The notes under the pieces are model-generated. The model made no database searches. It was not told the DNA's origin and was given only the letters and a program-made list of their open reading frames with translations. From Massilia sp. BJB1822 (GTDB lineage Bacteria; Pseudomonadota; Gammaproteobacteria; Burkholderiales; Burkholderiaceae_D), in assembly GCF_013369485.1 (NCBI RefSeq), contig NZ_JABWEB010000010.1:62001-126000 (forward strand): a stretch of 64,000 nucleotides of DNA, in the 5' to 3' direction. This document shows, in pieces, positions 26,043-35,587 of this stretch (positions are counted from its first letter, which is position 1; each line of letters begins with the position of its first letter). The translations under genes and the position numbers were made by a program.

Positions 26043-26518
26043 GCGTGCAAGCGTTTATCGGCATTGGCGCCAATCTGGGCGATGCCCGCGCCAATGTGCT
26101 GGATGCGGTGGAGCGCCTGCGCCGCCAGCCTGGCTGCGAGCTGCAGGCCGTCTCCAGCCTGTACCGCACCGCGCCCATCGATTCCAGCGGCGACGATTAC
26201 ATCAACGCGGTGGCGAAGATTGCCACCACGCTCGATGCGGAAAGCCTGCTGCAAGCGCTGCATGGCATCGAACTGGCGCATGGCCGCGAACGGCCTTACC
26301 GCAATGCGCCGCGTACGCTTGATCTGGACCTGCTGCTGTACGGCGACGAACAGATCGCCAGCGCCACGCTCACCGTGCCGCATCCGCGCATGACGCAGCG
26401 CGCCTTCGTGCTGACGCCGCTGCTGGAGGTGGCGCCCGAAATCATCGTTCCCGGCCTGGGCCCGGCAGCGGCCTTTGCCGCCGACGTGGCGGATCAGGCC
26501 ATCACCCGCCTGGCCTGA
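26039..26518 (+). CDS. folK: HPPK, 6-hydroxymethyl-7,8-dihydropterin pyrophosphokinase
   Basis: The 159-residue folate-pathway enzyme transfers pyrophosphate from ATP to the hydroxymethyl-dihydropterin. Signatures are IGIGANLGDA near the N-terminus, YRTAPIDSSGDDYINAV and the Mg/ATP motif RNAPRTLDLDLLLYGD followed by VPHPRMTQRAFVL. The ATG overlaps the pcnB stop (ATGA). Confidence 0.96.
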   Translation: MSVQAFIGIGANLGDARANVLDAVERLRRQPGCELQAVSSLYRTAPIDSSGDDYINAVAKIATTLDAESLLQALHGIELAHGRERPYRNAPRTLDLDLLLYGDEQIASATLTVPHPRMTQRAFVLTPLLEVAPEIIVPGLGPAAAFAADVADQAITRLA

Positions 26519-26535
26519 CCACGAGATCCCCCATC

Positions 26536-26871
26536 ATGCAAACCTTCCTGCTGCTTGCCGCCTCCAATATCTTCATGACGGTGGCCTGGTACTGGCATCT
26601 CAAAGGGGGGATGAACAAGCCACTCTTCTCCGTGATCCTCATCAGCTGGGCGATCGCCTTTGTCGAATACTGCCTGGCCGTCCCGGCCAACCGGATCGGC
26701 TTTGCCAGCGGCTGGAGCGCTGGGCAGCTGAAAGTGGTGCAGGAAGCCATTGCACTCGTCGTCTTTGGCATCTTCATGGTTGCCGTGCTGGGCGAGCCGC
26801 TCCATTGGCGGCATTTCGCCGCTTTCGCCTGCATCATGGGGGCCGTGGGTTTTCTGTTTATCGGAAAGTAG
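26536..26871 (+). CDS. DUF486 / DMT-superfamily small membrane protein
   Basis: The 111-residue protein has four hydrophobic segments, like half of a drug/metabolite transporter fold. MTVAWYWHLKG, SWAIAFVEYCLAVPANRIG and the C-terminal ACIMGAVGFLFIGK match the DUF486 pattern. Such proteins may work as dimers; no substrate is known. It begins 17 bases after folK and is probably co-transcribed. Confidence 0.85.
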   Translation: MQTFLLLAASNIFMTVAWYWHLKGGMNKPLFSVILISWAIAFVEYCLAVPANRIGFASGWSAGQLKVVQEAIALVVFGIFMVAVLGEPLHWRHFAAFACIMGAVGFLFIGK

Positions 26872-26889
26872 TCCGCACTGGAATACGGT

Positions 26890-27186
26890 ATGGCTGAGCA
26901 ACTGATCGACACCTTCATTGAAAAGCTGCTGGACTTCGATCTGCAAATCCGCGAAAAGCGCGGCCTGAATGAGGCGCTGCACGAGGAATTGATCGAACTG
27001 CTGAAGCAGATCAAGCCCCGGCTGGAAGGCCAACACGCCATTCCGAAAAAGCTGGCCGAAGTATTCCTCGACATGTGGGGTCCCATCACCAGCAGCGCGG
27101 ACATGTACGACAGCGCCATGCGCCAGAAGATCTACGAGGCGGCCGATCAATTGTGCTGGTACGCCAGGGATATCTGCACCAGCTGA
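26890..27186 (+). CDS. Hypothetical protein, all-helical, unrecognised
   Basis: The 98-residue soluble protein is rich in Glu, Leu and Lys and predicted almost entirely helical, with amphipathic stretches (IDTFIEKLLDFDLQIREKRG, EELIELLKQI) and a C-terminal LCWYARDICTS holding two cysteines. There is no signal peptide, membrane segment or motif I can name. It lies 18 bases after the DUF486 gene, suggesting the same transcript. Coding is supported by third-position GC preference and the operon-like spacing. Confidence 0.65.
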   Translation: MAEQLIDTFIEKLLDFDLQIREKRGLNEALHEELIELLKQIKPRLEGQHAIPKKLAEVFLDMWGPITSSADMYDSAMRQKIYEAADQLCWYARDICTS

Positions 27187-27285
27187 GGAAGATCCAGGCT
27201 GCCGGCTTCATTTTGGGCAGTTAGAATACGCGGTTTGGCGTATGGGATTACACTGTGCGCCCTGGCATTCATTTTGAGGACAACA

Positions 27286-28164
27286 ATGTCTGGTTATCTG
27301 CAAGGAAAAGAGATGTCGAGCGCCCCGGCCCCTGCGGCCAACGGCACGCCGGCCCCCGCCAAGGCGGCAGCAAGCAAGGCTGTCACCGTCACCACGCTGA
27401 GCGCGCAGCGCGCCGCCGGCGAAAAAATCACCATGCTCACCTGCTATGACGCGAGCTTCGCCTCGCTAATGGACCGCTGCGGCGTGGAAGTGCTGCTGAT
27501 CGGCGACTCGCTGGGCATGGTGTGCAATGGCCACCATTCCACCCTGCCTGTCACGCTGCAGGAAGTGGCGTATCACACGGCCGCCGTGGCGCGCGGCGCC
27601 AAGTCGGCGCTGATCGTGGCCGATATGCCTTTCGGCAGCTACGGCACACCGGAGCAGGCCTTCAACAATGCGGTGCAGCTGATGCAGGCTGGCGCGCATA
27701 TGGTGAAGATCGAAGGCGGCGCCTGGCTGGGTGACACCATCCGCTTCCTGACCGAACGCGCCATCCCCGTCTGCGCCCACATCGGCCTGACGCCGCAATC
27801 GGTGCACCAGCTGGGCGGCTACAAGGTGCAGGGCAAGACCACGGAAAGCGCCGAGCAGCTGAAAGCCGATGCGCTGGCCGTGCAGGCCGCAGGCGCTTCG
27901 CTGGTGGTGATCGAGGCCATTCCGACGGCCCTGGGCAAGGAAGTGACGGAGATGCTGCATATTCCGACCATCGGCATCGGCGCCGGTCCGGACTGTTCCG
28001 GCCAGGTATTGGTCATGCACGATATGCTGGGCGTCTTCCCCGGCCGCAAGGCGCGTTTCGTGCGCAACTTCATGGACGGCTCGGCCAGCATCGAGGCTGC
28101 CATCTCCGCCTACGTCAGCGCCGTCAAGGATGGCAGCTTCCCGGCGCTGGAACACTGCTTCTAA
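27286..28164 (+). CDS. panB: Ketopantoate hydroxymethyltransferase
   Basis: This pantothenate (coenzyme A) pathway enzyme transfers a hydroxymethyl group from 5,10-methylene-THF to 2-oxoisovalerate. Landmarks are [22 protein letters not shown] with the metal-binding aspartate, the substrate region MVKIEGG and the C-terminal [20 protein letters not shown]. The ATG at 27286 follows GAGGA by 6 bases; an ATG at 27313 also has a ribosome site. Either gives an Ala/Pro-rich N-terminal extension of some 15-25 residues before the conserved core. A terminator follows at once. Confidence 0.95.
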   Translation: MSGYLQGKEMSSAPAPAANGTPAPAKAAASKAVTVTTLSAQRAAGEKITMLTCYDASFASLMDRCGVEVLLIGDSLGMVCNGHHSTLPVTLQEVAYHTAAVARGAKSALIVADMPFGSYGTPEQAFNNAVQLMQAGAHMVKIEGGAWLGDTIRFLTERAIPVCAHIGLTPQSVHQLGGYKVQGKTTESAEQLKADALAVQAAGASLVVIEAIPTALGKEVTEMLHIPTIGIGAGPDCSGQVLVMHDMLGVFPGRKARFVRNFMDGSASIEAAISAYVSAVKDGSFPALEHCF

Positions 28165-28173
28165 ACCTCTCCC

Positions 28174-28198
28174 AAAGCACGCTACGGCGTGCTTTTTT
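28174..28198 (+). terminator. Intrinsic terminator of panB
   Basis: A 7-bp stem AGCACGC / GCGTGCT with a TACG loop is followed by six T, starting 10 bases past the panB stop. Confidence 0.9.
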
Positions 28199-28217
28199 CT
28201 TGCCAAGGAGCCGATTG

Positions 28218-28718
28218 ATGAAAACCGTTTTCGGAGTTCTGTTGTTCGCCCTTGCTTCAATAAGCGCCTCGGCCGGCGAGGCCGATTGGAAGCTGCGCTT
28301 TGACGGTCTGGGTCCGCTGACCATAGGCATGCCTTTCGACCAGGCCAACCAGGCCGTCGGCAAAATCATGCAGCGCACGCCAAAGGAATTGCGCGGAAAT
28401 CCCTACTGCGACTATATCCAACTGCCCGGCTCCCGCATCGCGCTGATGTTTGTGGACGACATCTTGGGGCGGGTCGATCTGGCGCAAAGCGGCGGCAGCG
28501 ATACCGGCATTGCCATCGGAACCCCCGATAGCCAGGTCTATGCGGCGTATGAGCAAGTGTACAAAAGCAAACGCGCATATGCGGATACGGGAGCCAACCT
28601 GACAGTGCGCGCTGCCAAGGACAAGCTGGCGATGCGCTTCGAGATCGAGGACGGCAAGGTGGTCAGCCTGTCTTCCGGCCGCGCTGACCTGGTCAAGCTC
28701 GACGAGGAATGCCTTTAA
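28218..28718 (+). CDS. Hypothetical secreted protein
   Basis: The 166-residue protein starts with a clear signal peptide, MKTVFGVLLFALASISASA, cut before GEADW. The mature part has LRFDGLGPLTIGMPFDQANQ, a pattern seen in small periplasmic proteins whose domain begins with a G-x-G-x-x-L/I-G-M turn, and two cysteines that could form a disulfide (NPYCDY, DEECL). AAGGAG lies 7 bases before the ATG at 28218. The stop overlaps the convergent PaiB-like gene by four bases. Function unknown. Confidence 0.75.
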   Translation: MKTVFGVLLFALASISASAGEADWKLRFDGLGPLTIGMPFDQANQAVGKIMQRTPKELRGNPYCDYIQLPGSRIALMFVDDILGRVDLAQSGGSDTGIAIGTPDSQVYAAYEQVYKSKRAYADTGANLTVRAAKDKLAMRFEIEDGKVVSLSSGRADLVKLDEECL

Positions 28719-29368
28719 TCCGCTGGTGGAGAAGACTTCTGCTTTGCGTCCGCATGGGCCAGCATGGCGTCGCCGATCGGATGCTTGCCCTGCGCCTTGA
28801 GCGCCAGCGCGGCGCCGCGCAAATCGCGTTCGTCCTTATGCTGGCTTAGCTTGGATTGGCCCAGCAGGCGGGTGATTTCGATCTCGATGCCGACAATCTC
28901 CGTGAGCAGCTTATCGATATACTCCCTGGGCGCATCGCCCATCTTCCAGGGAACAGGCTGCGATGCTTCATGGGTGCGGGTCAGACGTCCCACCAGGCCG
29001 CGCAAATAACGCTCGTCATCGTGGGCGGTCAGGCGGCCGTAGGCATGGGCCACCACATAGTTCCAGGTCGGCACCTGCTGATGCGTCTCCTGTTTGCTTG
29101 GATACCATTGCGGCGAGATATAAGCGTCGAACGCCTGGAACACGACCAGGACTTCACCGTTGCCCACGGCCTGCCAGACCGGGTTCTTGCGCGCCGCATG
29201 GGCGCGCAGCACGCCCAGCCCACCTTCACGGGCATCGAGTTCAAATGGCAGGTGGGTGGCCGCCAGACCGTTCGTGCCATTGGTAACCAGGGTTCCCAAA
29301 GGGTGCTGCTGCATCAGGGCATGCAGCGCTTCTATGCGCGCTTCGGCAAATTCGGCGGGGACGTACAT
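28715..29368 (-). CDS. FMN-binding negative transcriptional regulator, PaiB family
   Basis: The 217-residue protein starts MYVPAEF and has the PaiB pattern: HPLGTLVTNG, ATHLPFELD, LRAHAARKNPVW, DAYISPQWYPSK and VPTWNYVVAHAYGRL. The flavin-reductase-like fold binds FMN or haem; Bacillus PaiB was described as a transcriptional regulator, but many homologues are probably oxidoreductases. The ATG at 29368 is chosen because AAGGAG lies 8 bases before it; an upstream in-frame start at 29404 lacks one. It is divergent from a MocR-type regulator that probably controls it. Confidence 0.88.
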   Translation of the reverse strand: MYVPAEFAEARIEALHALMQQHPLGTLVTNGTNGLAATHLPFELDAREGGLGVLRAHAARKNPVWQAVGNGEVLVVFQAFDAYISPQWYPSKQETHQQVPTWNYVVAHAYGRLTAHDDERYLRGLVGRLTRTHEASQPVPWKMGDAPREYIDKLLTEIVGIEIEITRLLGQSKLSQHKDERDLRGAALALKAQGKHPIGDAMLAHADAKQKSSPPAD

Positions 29369-29427
29369 TTCGAGGCTCCTTGCTACATGGGATAGGGGTT
29401 TCATTGCATTCTCTTGCTAAAATGGAT

Positions 29428-29448
29428 CAGTTCATAGAGCCAGTTTCA
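29428..29448. promoter_or_regulatory. Direct repeats in the PaiB-MocR divergent promoter region
   Basis: CAGTTCA at 29428-29434 and CAGTTTCA at 29441-29448 form a head-to-tail pair in the 107-base divergent intergenic region. MocR/PdxR regulators often bind direct repeats between their own gene and a divergent target, so this is a plausible operator. The assignment rests on position and repeat form only. Confidence 0.3.
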
Positions 29449-29475
29449 CCATGATTGACTAGACCAGAATCCACC

Positions 29476-30966
29476 ATGCCAAGAACACCGCAAAGCGTTG
29501 AACTGCCCGCCATCGGGACGCTGGACCGCAGCGCCGGCAATCTTGGGCGCCAGCTTGCGCAAGCGCTGCGCGAGGCGGTACGCTGCGGCGGCCTGAAACC
29601 CGGCGAGCCCCTGCCGTCCACCCGCCTGCTGGCAACGTCCCTGGGACTCGCACGCGGCACCGTCGTCGAGACTTTTGAGCAGTTGGTGGCGGAAGGCATC
29701 CTGGAATCGCAGCCCGGCGCGGGAACCCGCGTGGCGCAGGCTTTGGCGAAACCGTTCAAGAGCGATGGTGCCGCTCCCTCCCCTGCAGCCCCCGCCGAAC
29801 CGGCTGCCCTGCCGCCACGCGCCGCCGCTTTCGCCAAGCTCGCGCAGCAACTCACGCCGCTGCCGGCCCAGCCTTTTTCCGTTTCGGTTCCGGTGGGCCG
29901 GACCGCTCCTCTGGACGATTGGCGCCGCATCGGCAACCGTATCCGTGCCACGGCAGCCGGTGCGCCTGCGGGCTACGACCACCCTCAAGGCGTGCCCGCG
30001 CTGCGCCAAGCGATCGCCGACTATGTCCGGCGCTCACGCTCGGTGCGCTGCCATCCCGATCAAATCGTTATCACCTCGGGCACGCAGCAGGGACTCCATC
30101 TGTGCTGCCAGATCTTGCTCGACACGGGCGACACGGCATGGGTCGAAAATCCCGCCTATCCCGGCATCACATCCATTCTCGAAAATACGGGACGCCAGGC
30201 GGCCATTGCGCGCGTGCCGGTCGATGCCGAGGGTATCGACGTGGCAGCTGGCATCGAACTGGCGCCGCATGCGCGGGCGGCCTTTGTGACGCCGTCCCAC
30301 CAATATCCGCTGGGTATGCCAATGAGCATGGCGCGGCGCAAGGCGCTGCTGGCCTGGGCCGGCGCGCACAATGGCTGGATCGTGGAAGACGACTACGACA
30401 GCGAGATGCGTTATGCCGGCCATCCCTTCCCCTCGCTGCAAGGGCTGGAACCGGAACGCGTGGTCTATCTCGGCACCTTCAGCAAAATCTTGTTTCCTTC
30501 GCTGCGGCTGGGCTACGCCATTGTCCCCGAGGGCATGACGGCGGCCTTTTGCGGCGCGCGGGCGCTGATGGACCGGCATCCGCCCAGCGCCGACCAGCAT
30601 GTGCTGGCAGCCTTCATGCAGGAGGGGCATCTGGACCGGCATATCCGCCGCATCCGCAGCGTGTACGCCGAGCGCCGCGAACAGCTGGTGGAAATGCTGG
30701 AGCGCCTGCTGCCGTCGGATCTGGCCTGGGTCCAACCTTGCGACCAAGGGCTGCATCTGCTGGTCTGGCTGGCCGATTCGATTGACGACCGCCGCCTGTC
30801 GGGACAGGCGCTCGAAGCCGGGGTATCGGTGCGGCCGGTGTCGCCCATGTATGCAGGTAAAGGGCGACCCGGCCTGATTCTGGGGCTAGGGGATTACAGC
30901 AGGGAGCAAACCGAAGCTGCCGTTAAGCAGCTTGCACGCACCATTCAATTCGCTGGCACGCCCTGA
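29476..30966 (+). CDS. MocR/PdxR-type regulator (GntR wHTH + aminotransferase domain)
   Basis: The 496-residue protein has an N-terminal GntR winged helix (LGRQLAQALREAVRCGGLKP, LPSTRLLATSLGLARGTVVE), an Ala/Pro-rich linker and a fold-type I aminotransferase domain. The PLP site shows DDYDSEMRY and the Schiff-base lysine in YLGTFSKILFPSLRLGY. Such proteins use PLP or its adducts as effector. The ATG at 29476 starts the family's usual N-terminus, but the ribosome site is poor and an upstream TTG at 29455 is in frame. The divergent PaiB-like gene is the likely target. Confidence 0.9.
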   Translation: MPRTPQSVELPAIGTLDRSAGNLGRQLAQALREAVRCGGLKPGEPLPSTRLLATSLGLARGTVVETFEQLVAEGILESQPGAGTRVAQALAKPFKSDGAAPSPAAPAEPAALPPRAAAFAKLAQQLTPLPAQPFSVSVPVGRTAPLDDWRRIGNRIRATAAGAPAGYDHPQGVPALRQAIADYVRRSRSVRCHPDQIVITSGTQQGLHLCCQILLDTGDTAWVENPAYPGITSILENTGRQAAIARVPVDAEGIDVAAGIELAPHARAAFVTPSHQYPLGMPMSMARRKALLAWAGAHNGWIVEDDYDSEMRYAGHPFPSLQGLEPERVVYLGTFSKILFPSLRLGYAIVPEGMTAAFCGARALMDRHPPSADQHVLAAFMQEGHLDRHIRRIRSVYAERREQLVEMLERLLPSDLAWVQPCDQGLHLLVWLADSIDDRRLSGQALEAGVSVRPVSPMYAGKGRPGLILGLGDYSREQTEAAVKQLARTIQFAGTP

Positions 30967-30997
30967 CCTGGTTCAAGCGGAGCCCCAGCCTCACACC

Positions 30998-32509
30998 TTA
31001 TTGGACCTGAATCCAGGTCGTCTTCAGCTCCGTGTACTTATCCAAGGCATGCAGCGATTTGTCGCGGCCATTGCCGGATTGCTTGTAGCCGCCGAAGGGG
31101 ACGGTGATGTCGTCGCCGTCGTACTGGTTCACGTGTACGGTGCCGGCGCGCAGGGCGCGGGCGGTCTGGATGGCTTTATTGAGGTTCGAGGTCCAGACGG
31201 CGGCGTGCAGGCCGTAGGGCGTGGCGTTGGCCTGTTTGACAGCATCCTGCAGGTCGGTGAAGCTCAGCACCGATAGCACGGGGCCGAAGATTTCCTCGTT
31301 GGCGATGCTCATGCTGCTGTCGACACGGTCGAACAGGGTGGGCGCGACATAGTAGCCGCCGCTTTCCTTCTTCACTTGCTCGCCACCGGCCAGCAGGCGC
31401 GCGCCGGCTTGCTTGCCTTGTTCGATATAGCCCATCACGGTGCGCAGTTGGATGTCGTCGACAATGGCGCCCATCACGGTTTTGTCGTCGAGAGGATCGC
31501 CGGGCGCGAAGGATGGCACCATGGCCAGCGCTTTTTCGAGGAAGCGTTCGCGGATCGATTCTTCCACGAAGAGGCGCGAGGGGGCGTTGCAGCTTTCGCC
31601 CTGGTTGAAGTAGATGGAACCGATGGCGGCGGAAACGGCGGCATCGAGGTCGGGGCAGTCGGCGCAGACGATGTTGGCGGATTTGCCGCCCAGCTCAGTC
31701 CAGGCGCGCTTCAAATTCGATTGGCCCGCCATCTGCATGATCTGCTTGCCGACGCGGGTCGAGCCGGTGAAGGCGATGCAATCCACGTCCATATGCAGGG
31801 CGAGCGCGCTGCCCGCTTCGTTGCCATAACCGGGCAGCACGTTGAAGACGCCGGGCGGCACGCCCGCAGCCAGCGCCAGTTCGGCCAGGCGCAGTGCGGT
31901 CAGCGGCGATTTTTCGGAGGGTTTGAGGACGACGCTATTGCCGGCGGCCAGCGCGGGCGCGATCTTCCAGGAAGCCATCAGCATCGGGTAGTTCCAGGGC
32001 ACGATGGCGCCCACCACGCCGACCGCCTCGCGCGTGATCAGGGCCAGGCTGTGCGAAGGCGCGGGGGCGATTTCGCCATACACCTTGTCGATGGCTTCGC
32101 CGTACCAGCGGATGCAGTTGGCGGCGCCCGCCACGTCCACGCTCTGGCTGTATTGGATCGGCTTGCCCATATCGAGGGTTTCCAGCAGGGCCAGTTCGGC
32201 GGCGTTCTGCTGCAGCAGGTCGGCGAAACGGATCAGGATGCGCTTGCGTTTGGCCGGGGCCAGATTGGCCCAGCGGCCATCCTCGAAGGCGGCGCGGGCG
32301 GCGGCAACGGCGATGTCCACGTCGGCGCTATCGCAGCGCGCCACGGCGGCCAGCTTGCGGCCATCGATGGGGGAATGGCTATCGAATTGCTGTTCGCTGC
32401 AGGCCCAGACGCGCTGGCCGTTGATGAAGGCGCGGCCGTCGATGCTGAGCTGGGCGGCGCGCTCGTGCCACGAGGTGGCGGGGGATTTTGCGGTGCTGTT
32501 CTCGGCCAT
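30998..32509 (-). CDS. puuC: Gamma-glutamyl-gamma-aminobutyraldehyde dehydrogenase (PuuC-like)
   Basis: The 503-residue NAD(P)-dependent aldehyde dehydrogenase has the glutamate motif ELGGKSAN, the nucleophile in NQGESCNAPSR and VVLKPSEKSPLTA for cofactor binding. Close resemblance to PuuC/AldH and its place at the end of a putrescine cluster point to oxidation of gamma-glutamyl-aminobutyraldehyde. It is 54 bases after potI, the last gene of the operon, and converges on the MocR-type gene with a 31-base gap. Confidence 0.92.
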   Translation of the reverse strand: MAENSTAKSPATSWHERAAQLSIDGRAFINGQRVWACSEQQFDSHSPIDGRKLAAVARCDSADVDIAVAAARAAFEDGRWANLAPAKRKRILIRFADLLQQNAAELALLETLDMGKPIQYSQSVDVAGAANCIRWYGEAIDKVYGEIAPAPSHSLALITREAVGVVGAIVPWNYPMLMASWKIAPALAAGNSVVLKPSEKSPLTALRLAELALAAGVPPGVFNVLPGYGNEAGSALALHMDVDCIAFTGSTRVGKQIMQMAGQSNLKRAWTELGGKSANIVCADCPDLDAAVSAAIGSIYFNQGESCNAPSRLFVEESIRERFLEKALAMVPSFAPGDPLDDKTVMGAIVDDIQLRTVMGYIEQGKQAGARLLAGGEQVKKESGGYYVAPTLFDRVDSSMSIANEEIFGPVLSVLSFTDLQDAVKQANATPYGLHAAVWTSNLNKAIQTARALRAGTVHVNQYDGDDITVPFGGYKQSGNGRDKSLHALDKYTELKTTWIQVQ

Positions 32510-32563
32510 GCTGGACTCCCTTTCCGTTTCCGGTTCAGGAGTCCATTGTAACGCTGGCGCGAT

Positions 32564-33412
32564 TTAGTCGGCGTCGCCTTTGAAGGCAGCGGCGATTTGT
32601 TTCTGGCGCAGGCGCTCGGCGCGGGCCAGGTAGATGCTGGAGGCGATGACGCCGATCGACACCACCAGGATGGTGATGGCGGCAACCGCGTTCACGCGCG
32701 GGTCGAGGCCGAGGCGGGCGCGCGAGAAGATCACCAGCGGCATGGTGGAGGAGCCGGGGCCGGACAGGAAGGCCGACAGCACGACGTCGTCGAGCGACAG
32801 GGTGAAAGTCAGCAGCCAGGCCGAGGCCAGCGCCTGCTTGATATTGGGCAGAGTGACGAGGAAGAAGACCTGGAAGGGCTTGCAGCCCAGGTCCATGGCC
32901 GCTTCTTCCAGCGACTTGCTCATCTCTTGCAGGCGCGATTGCACCACCACGGCGGCGTAGGCCATGCCAAGCAGGGTGTGGCCGATCCAGATGGTGGTCA
33001 GGCCGCGCTCGGGGAAGCCGAACACCTTTTGCACCGACACCAGCATCAGCAGCAGCGAAAGGCCGATGATCACTTCCGGCATCACCAGCGGCGCGCTGGC
33101 CATGCCGGAGAACAGGGTGCGGCCGGGGAAGCGGCGGTAGCGGTCCAGCACGAAGGCGACGAAGGTGCCCAGCAGGACCGAGCTGCAAGCAGTGAGCACG
33201 GCGATCCGCAATGACAGGCCGAAGCCGGACAGGATTTCGCTGTCCTTTACCAGCTCGGCGTACCAGCGCAGCGAGAAGCCGCTCCACACCATGTCCTGGC
33301 GCGATTCGTTGAAAGAGAACACCACCAGCACCACAATGGGCAGGTAGAGGAAGCAGTAGCCGAGCGAAAGCCAGCCGCGGCCAAACCAGCGCTGAATCCA
33401 GGAGCCCTTCAT
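32564..33412 (-). CDS. potI: Putrescine ABC transporter permease (PotI-like)
   Basis: The 282-residue inner-membrane permease has about six spans and the ABC inner-membrane coupling loop EEAAMDLGCKPFQVFFLVTLP that docks onto the ATPase. VVLVVFSFNESRQDMVWSGF near the N-terminus is typical of PotC/PotI. It overlaps potH by four bases (ATGA), so the two permeases are translationally coupled. Confidence 0.93.
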   Translation of the reverse strand: MKGSWIQRWFGRGWLSLGYCFLYLPIVVLVVFSFNESRQDMVWSGFSLRWYAELVKDSEILSGFGLSLRIAVLTACSSVLLGTFVAFVLDRYRRFPGRTLFSGMASAPLVMPEVIIGLSLLLMLVSVQKVFGFPERGLTTIWIGHTLLGMAYAAVVVQSRLQEMSKSLEEAAMDLGCKPFQVFFLVTLPNIKQALASAWLLTFTLSLDDVVLSAFLSGPGSSTMPLVIFSRARLGLDPRVNAVAAITILVVSIGVIASSIYLARAERLRQKQIAAAFKGDAD

Positions 33413-34326
33413 TTGTGGCCTCCTTCGCGCTGTTCGGCCTGATGTTTGTTCAGAATCGCCATCGGCACCAGGATCAGCAGAATCACGACCACCGTGACGG
33501 AGGACGCCATTGGCCAGTCGTTATTGGTAAAGAATTCGTCCCACAGCACGCGGCCGATCATCAGCGTTTCCGGGCCGCCCAGCAGTTCCGGAATCACGTA
33601 CTCGCCCACGGCAGGAATGAAGACCAGCATGGCGCCGGCAATGATGCCCGACTTCGACAGCGGCACCGTGATGCGCCAGAAAGCCTGCATCGGCGTGGCG
33701 CCCAGGTCGGCGGCCGCTTCCAGGAAGCGCATATCCATCTTGGACAGGTTGGCGTACAGCGGCAGGATCATGAAGGGCAGATACGCATACACCATGCCGA
33801 TCACCAGCGAGAACGGGGTATTCATCAGGTGCAGCGGTTCCTGGATCACGCCCAGCGCCATCAGCACGTGGTTGGCGATGCCGTGGTTGGCAAGGATGCC
33901 CTTCCAGGCGTAGATGCGCAGCAGGAAGGAGGTCCAGAACGGCATCATCACCATCATCAGCAGCACCGGCCGCAGCGAAGCGCGGGCGCGCGCCATAAAG
34001 TAGGCGAAGGGGTAGCCGATCACCAGGCAGCACAGCGTGGTGATCGCGGCGTATTTGAGCGAGCTGAGATAGGTCAGCACATACAGCTCGTCGCCCCAGA
34101 TGAAGAGGTAATTGGCAATCTTCACCTTGATGTTGACGATGCCGTCGGCATAGGTCAGCAGGGTGCCGAAGGGATTGCCGGCATCGACTTCGCTGAAGCT
34201 GATGCGCGCCACAATCAGGAAGGGAATCAGGAAGGCGAACACCAGCCAGACGAAAGGCACGGCGATGACGAAGCGCCGTCCGGTCAGCCAGCGCAAGGTC
34301 AGCAGATCGGTAAGGAATTTCAGCAT
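33409..34326 (-). CDS. potH: Putrescine ABC transporter permease (PotH-like)
   Basis: The 305-residue permease has six predicted spans, the PotB/PotH N-terminus FVIAVPFVWLVFAFLIPFLI and the coupling loop EAAADLGATPMQAFWRITVP. The ATG at 34326 is preceded by GAGGG; longer in-frame starts would run into potG. It pairs with PotI around the ATPase PotG. Confidence 0.94.
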   Translation of the reverse strand: MLKFLTDLLTLRWLTGRRFVIAVPFVWLVFAFLIPFLIVARISFSEVDAGNPFGTLLTYADGIVNIKVKIANYLFIWGDELYVLTYLSSLKYAAITTLCCLVIGYPFAYFMARARASLRPVLLMMVMMPFWTSFLLRIYAWKGILANHGIANHVLMALGVIQEPLHLMNTPFSLVIGMVYAYLPFMILPLYANLSKMDMRFLEAAADLGATPMQAFWRITVPLSKSGIIAGAMLVFIPAVGEYVIPELLGGPETLMIGRVLWDEFFTNNDWPMASSVTVVVILLILVPMAILNKHQAEQREGGHK

Positions 34327-34334
34327 GGCCGCCC

Positions 34335-35480
34335 TCAGCTGGTCAGCACGACAACGTCGCTGCCATCCCACCAGGCCCACACGCGCTGGCCGCGCTGGAA
34401 GCCCGACTCTTCGTGGCGTGCGGCATTGGTGCGCGCCACTTTCAGGTCCATGCCAGAGCCGAGACGGACCACGTAGTGGGTTTCGTTGCCGAAGTAGGAG
34501 ATCGAGGCGATGGTGCCCTGCATGCAGTTGCGGCCATTCTCGCCGGCGTGGCTGCGCTGCTCGGGCAACGGCGCTTCCAGCTGCAGCACGATCTTCTCGG
34601 GACGCACGGCCACGCTCACTTCCATATGGTCGGTGCCGGTGATGCCGTGGGTGACGTAGTGCTGGCCTTCCGGCGTATCGATGATGACGTGGTCCGGCGC
34701 GTCCTCGGTGACGCGGCCCTGGAACAGGTTGACCGAGCCGATGAAGTCGGCCACGAAACGGCAGTTCGGGGTTTCGTAGATTTCGCCCGGCGCGCCCACT
34801 TGCAGGATGCGGCCTTCGCTCATGACGGCGATGCGGGTGGCCATGCTCATGGCCTCGTCCTGGTCGTGCGTCACCATCACGCAGGTCACGCCGACCTGCT
34901 CGATGATGTTCACCAGTTCAACCTGGGTGCGTTCGCGCAGCTTCTTGTCCAGGGCGCCGAGCGGCTCGTCCAGCAGCAGCAGTTGCGGGCGTTTGGCCAG
35001 GCTGCGCGCCAGGGCCACGCGCTGCTGCTGGCCGCCGGACAGCTGGTGCGGCTTGCGCTTGCCGTAGGCCGAGAGCTGCACCAGGGACAGCATCTGATCG
35101 ACACGGGAGGCGATTTCGTCTTTCGGCAGGCCGTCGCGGCGCAGGCCGAAGGCGATATTGTCCCATACCGTCAGGTGCGGGAACAACGCATACGACTGGA
35201 ACATCATATTGATCGGGCGCTCGTAGGGCGGCACCGAGATGATGTCCTGCCCACCCAGCTGGATGGCGCCGGAGGTCGGCGTTTCAAAGCCTGCCAGCAT
35301 GCGCAGCAGCGTCGATTTGCCGCAGCCGGAGCTGCCCAGCAAGGCAAAAATCTCGCCCTTGTTGATCGTGACCGATACGTCGTTTACGGCACGGACACCG
35401 TCGAAATCCTTGACCAGATTGCGGATAAACAGAAATGGCTGGCCAGCTGCAGCAGATGCGGCGGGAGAGGCAGTCGTCAT
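34335..35480 (-). CDS. potG: Putrescine ABC transporter ATP-binding protein (PotG-like)
   Basis: The 381-residue ATPase has Walker [10 protein letters not shown], signature [15 protein letters not shown], Walker [13 protein letters not shown] and the H-loop VTHDQDEA, followed by a TOBE domain (about 260-381) typical of polyamine importers. It is first of the potGHI block and begins about 107 bases after the transaminase stop; a TATAAT on the minus strand in that gap (around 35534-35539) could give a secondary promoter. No periplasmic binding protein PotF is encoded in the cluster. Confidence 0.95.
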   Translation of the reverse strand: MTTASPAASAAAGQPFLFIRNLVKDFDGVRAVNDVSVTINKGEIFALLGSSGCGKSTLLRMLAGFETPTSGAIQLGGQDIISVPPYERPINMMFQSYALFPHLTVWDNIAFGLRRDGLPKDEIASRVDQMLSLVQLSAYGKRKPHQLSGGQQQRVALARSLAKRPQLLLLDEPLGALDKKLRERTQVELVNIIEQVGVTCVMVTHDQDEAMSMATRIAVMSEGRILQVGAPGEIYETPNCRFVADFIGSVNLFQGRVTEDAPDHVIIDTPEGQHYVTHGITGTDHMEVSVAVRPEKIVLQLEAPLPEQRSHAGENGRNCMQGTIASISYFGNETHYVVRLGSGMDLKVARTNAARHEESGFQRGQRVWAWWDGSDVVVLTS

Positions 35481-35587
35481 ATGGGCGATTTATTAACTTT
35501 GTTGAAAGTGCAAGGGCTGCGTTTTACGAAACCGTGATTATAAATGCAGCGCTTTCAAGAAGAGCATAAATCGCTGGTCCGGATGCT

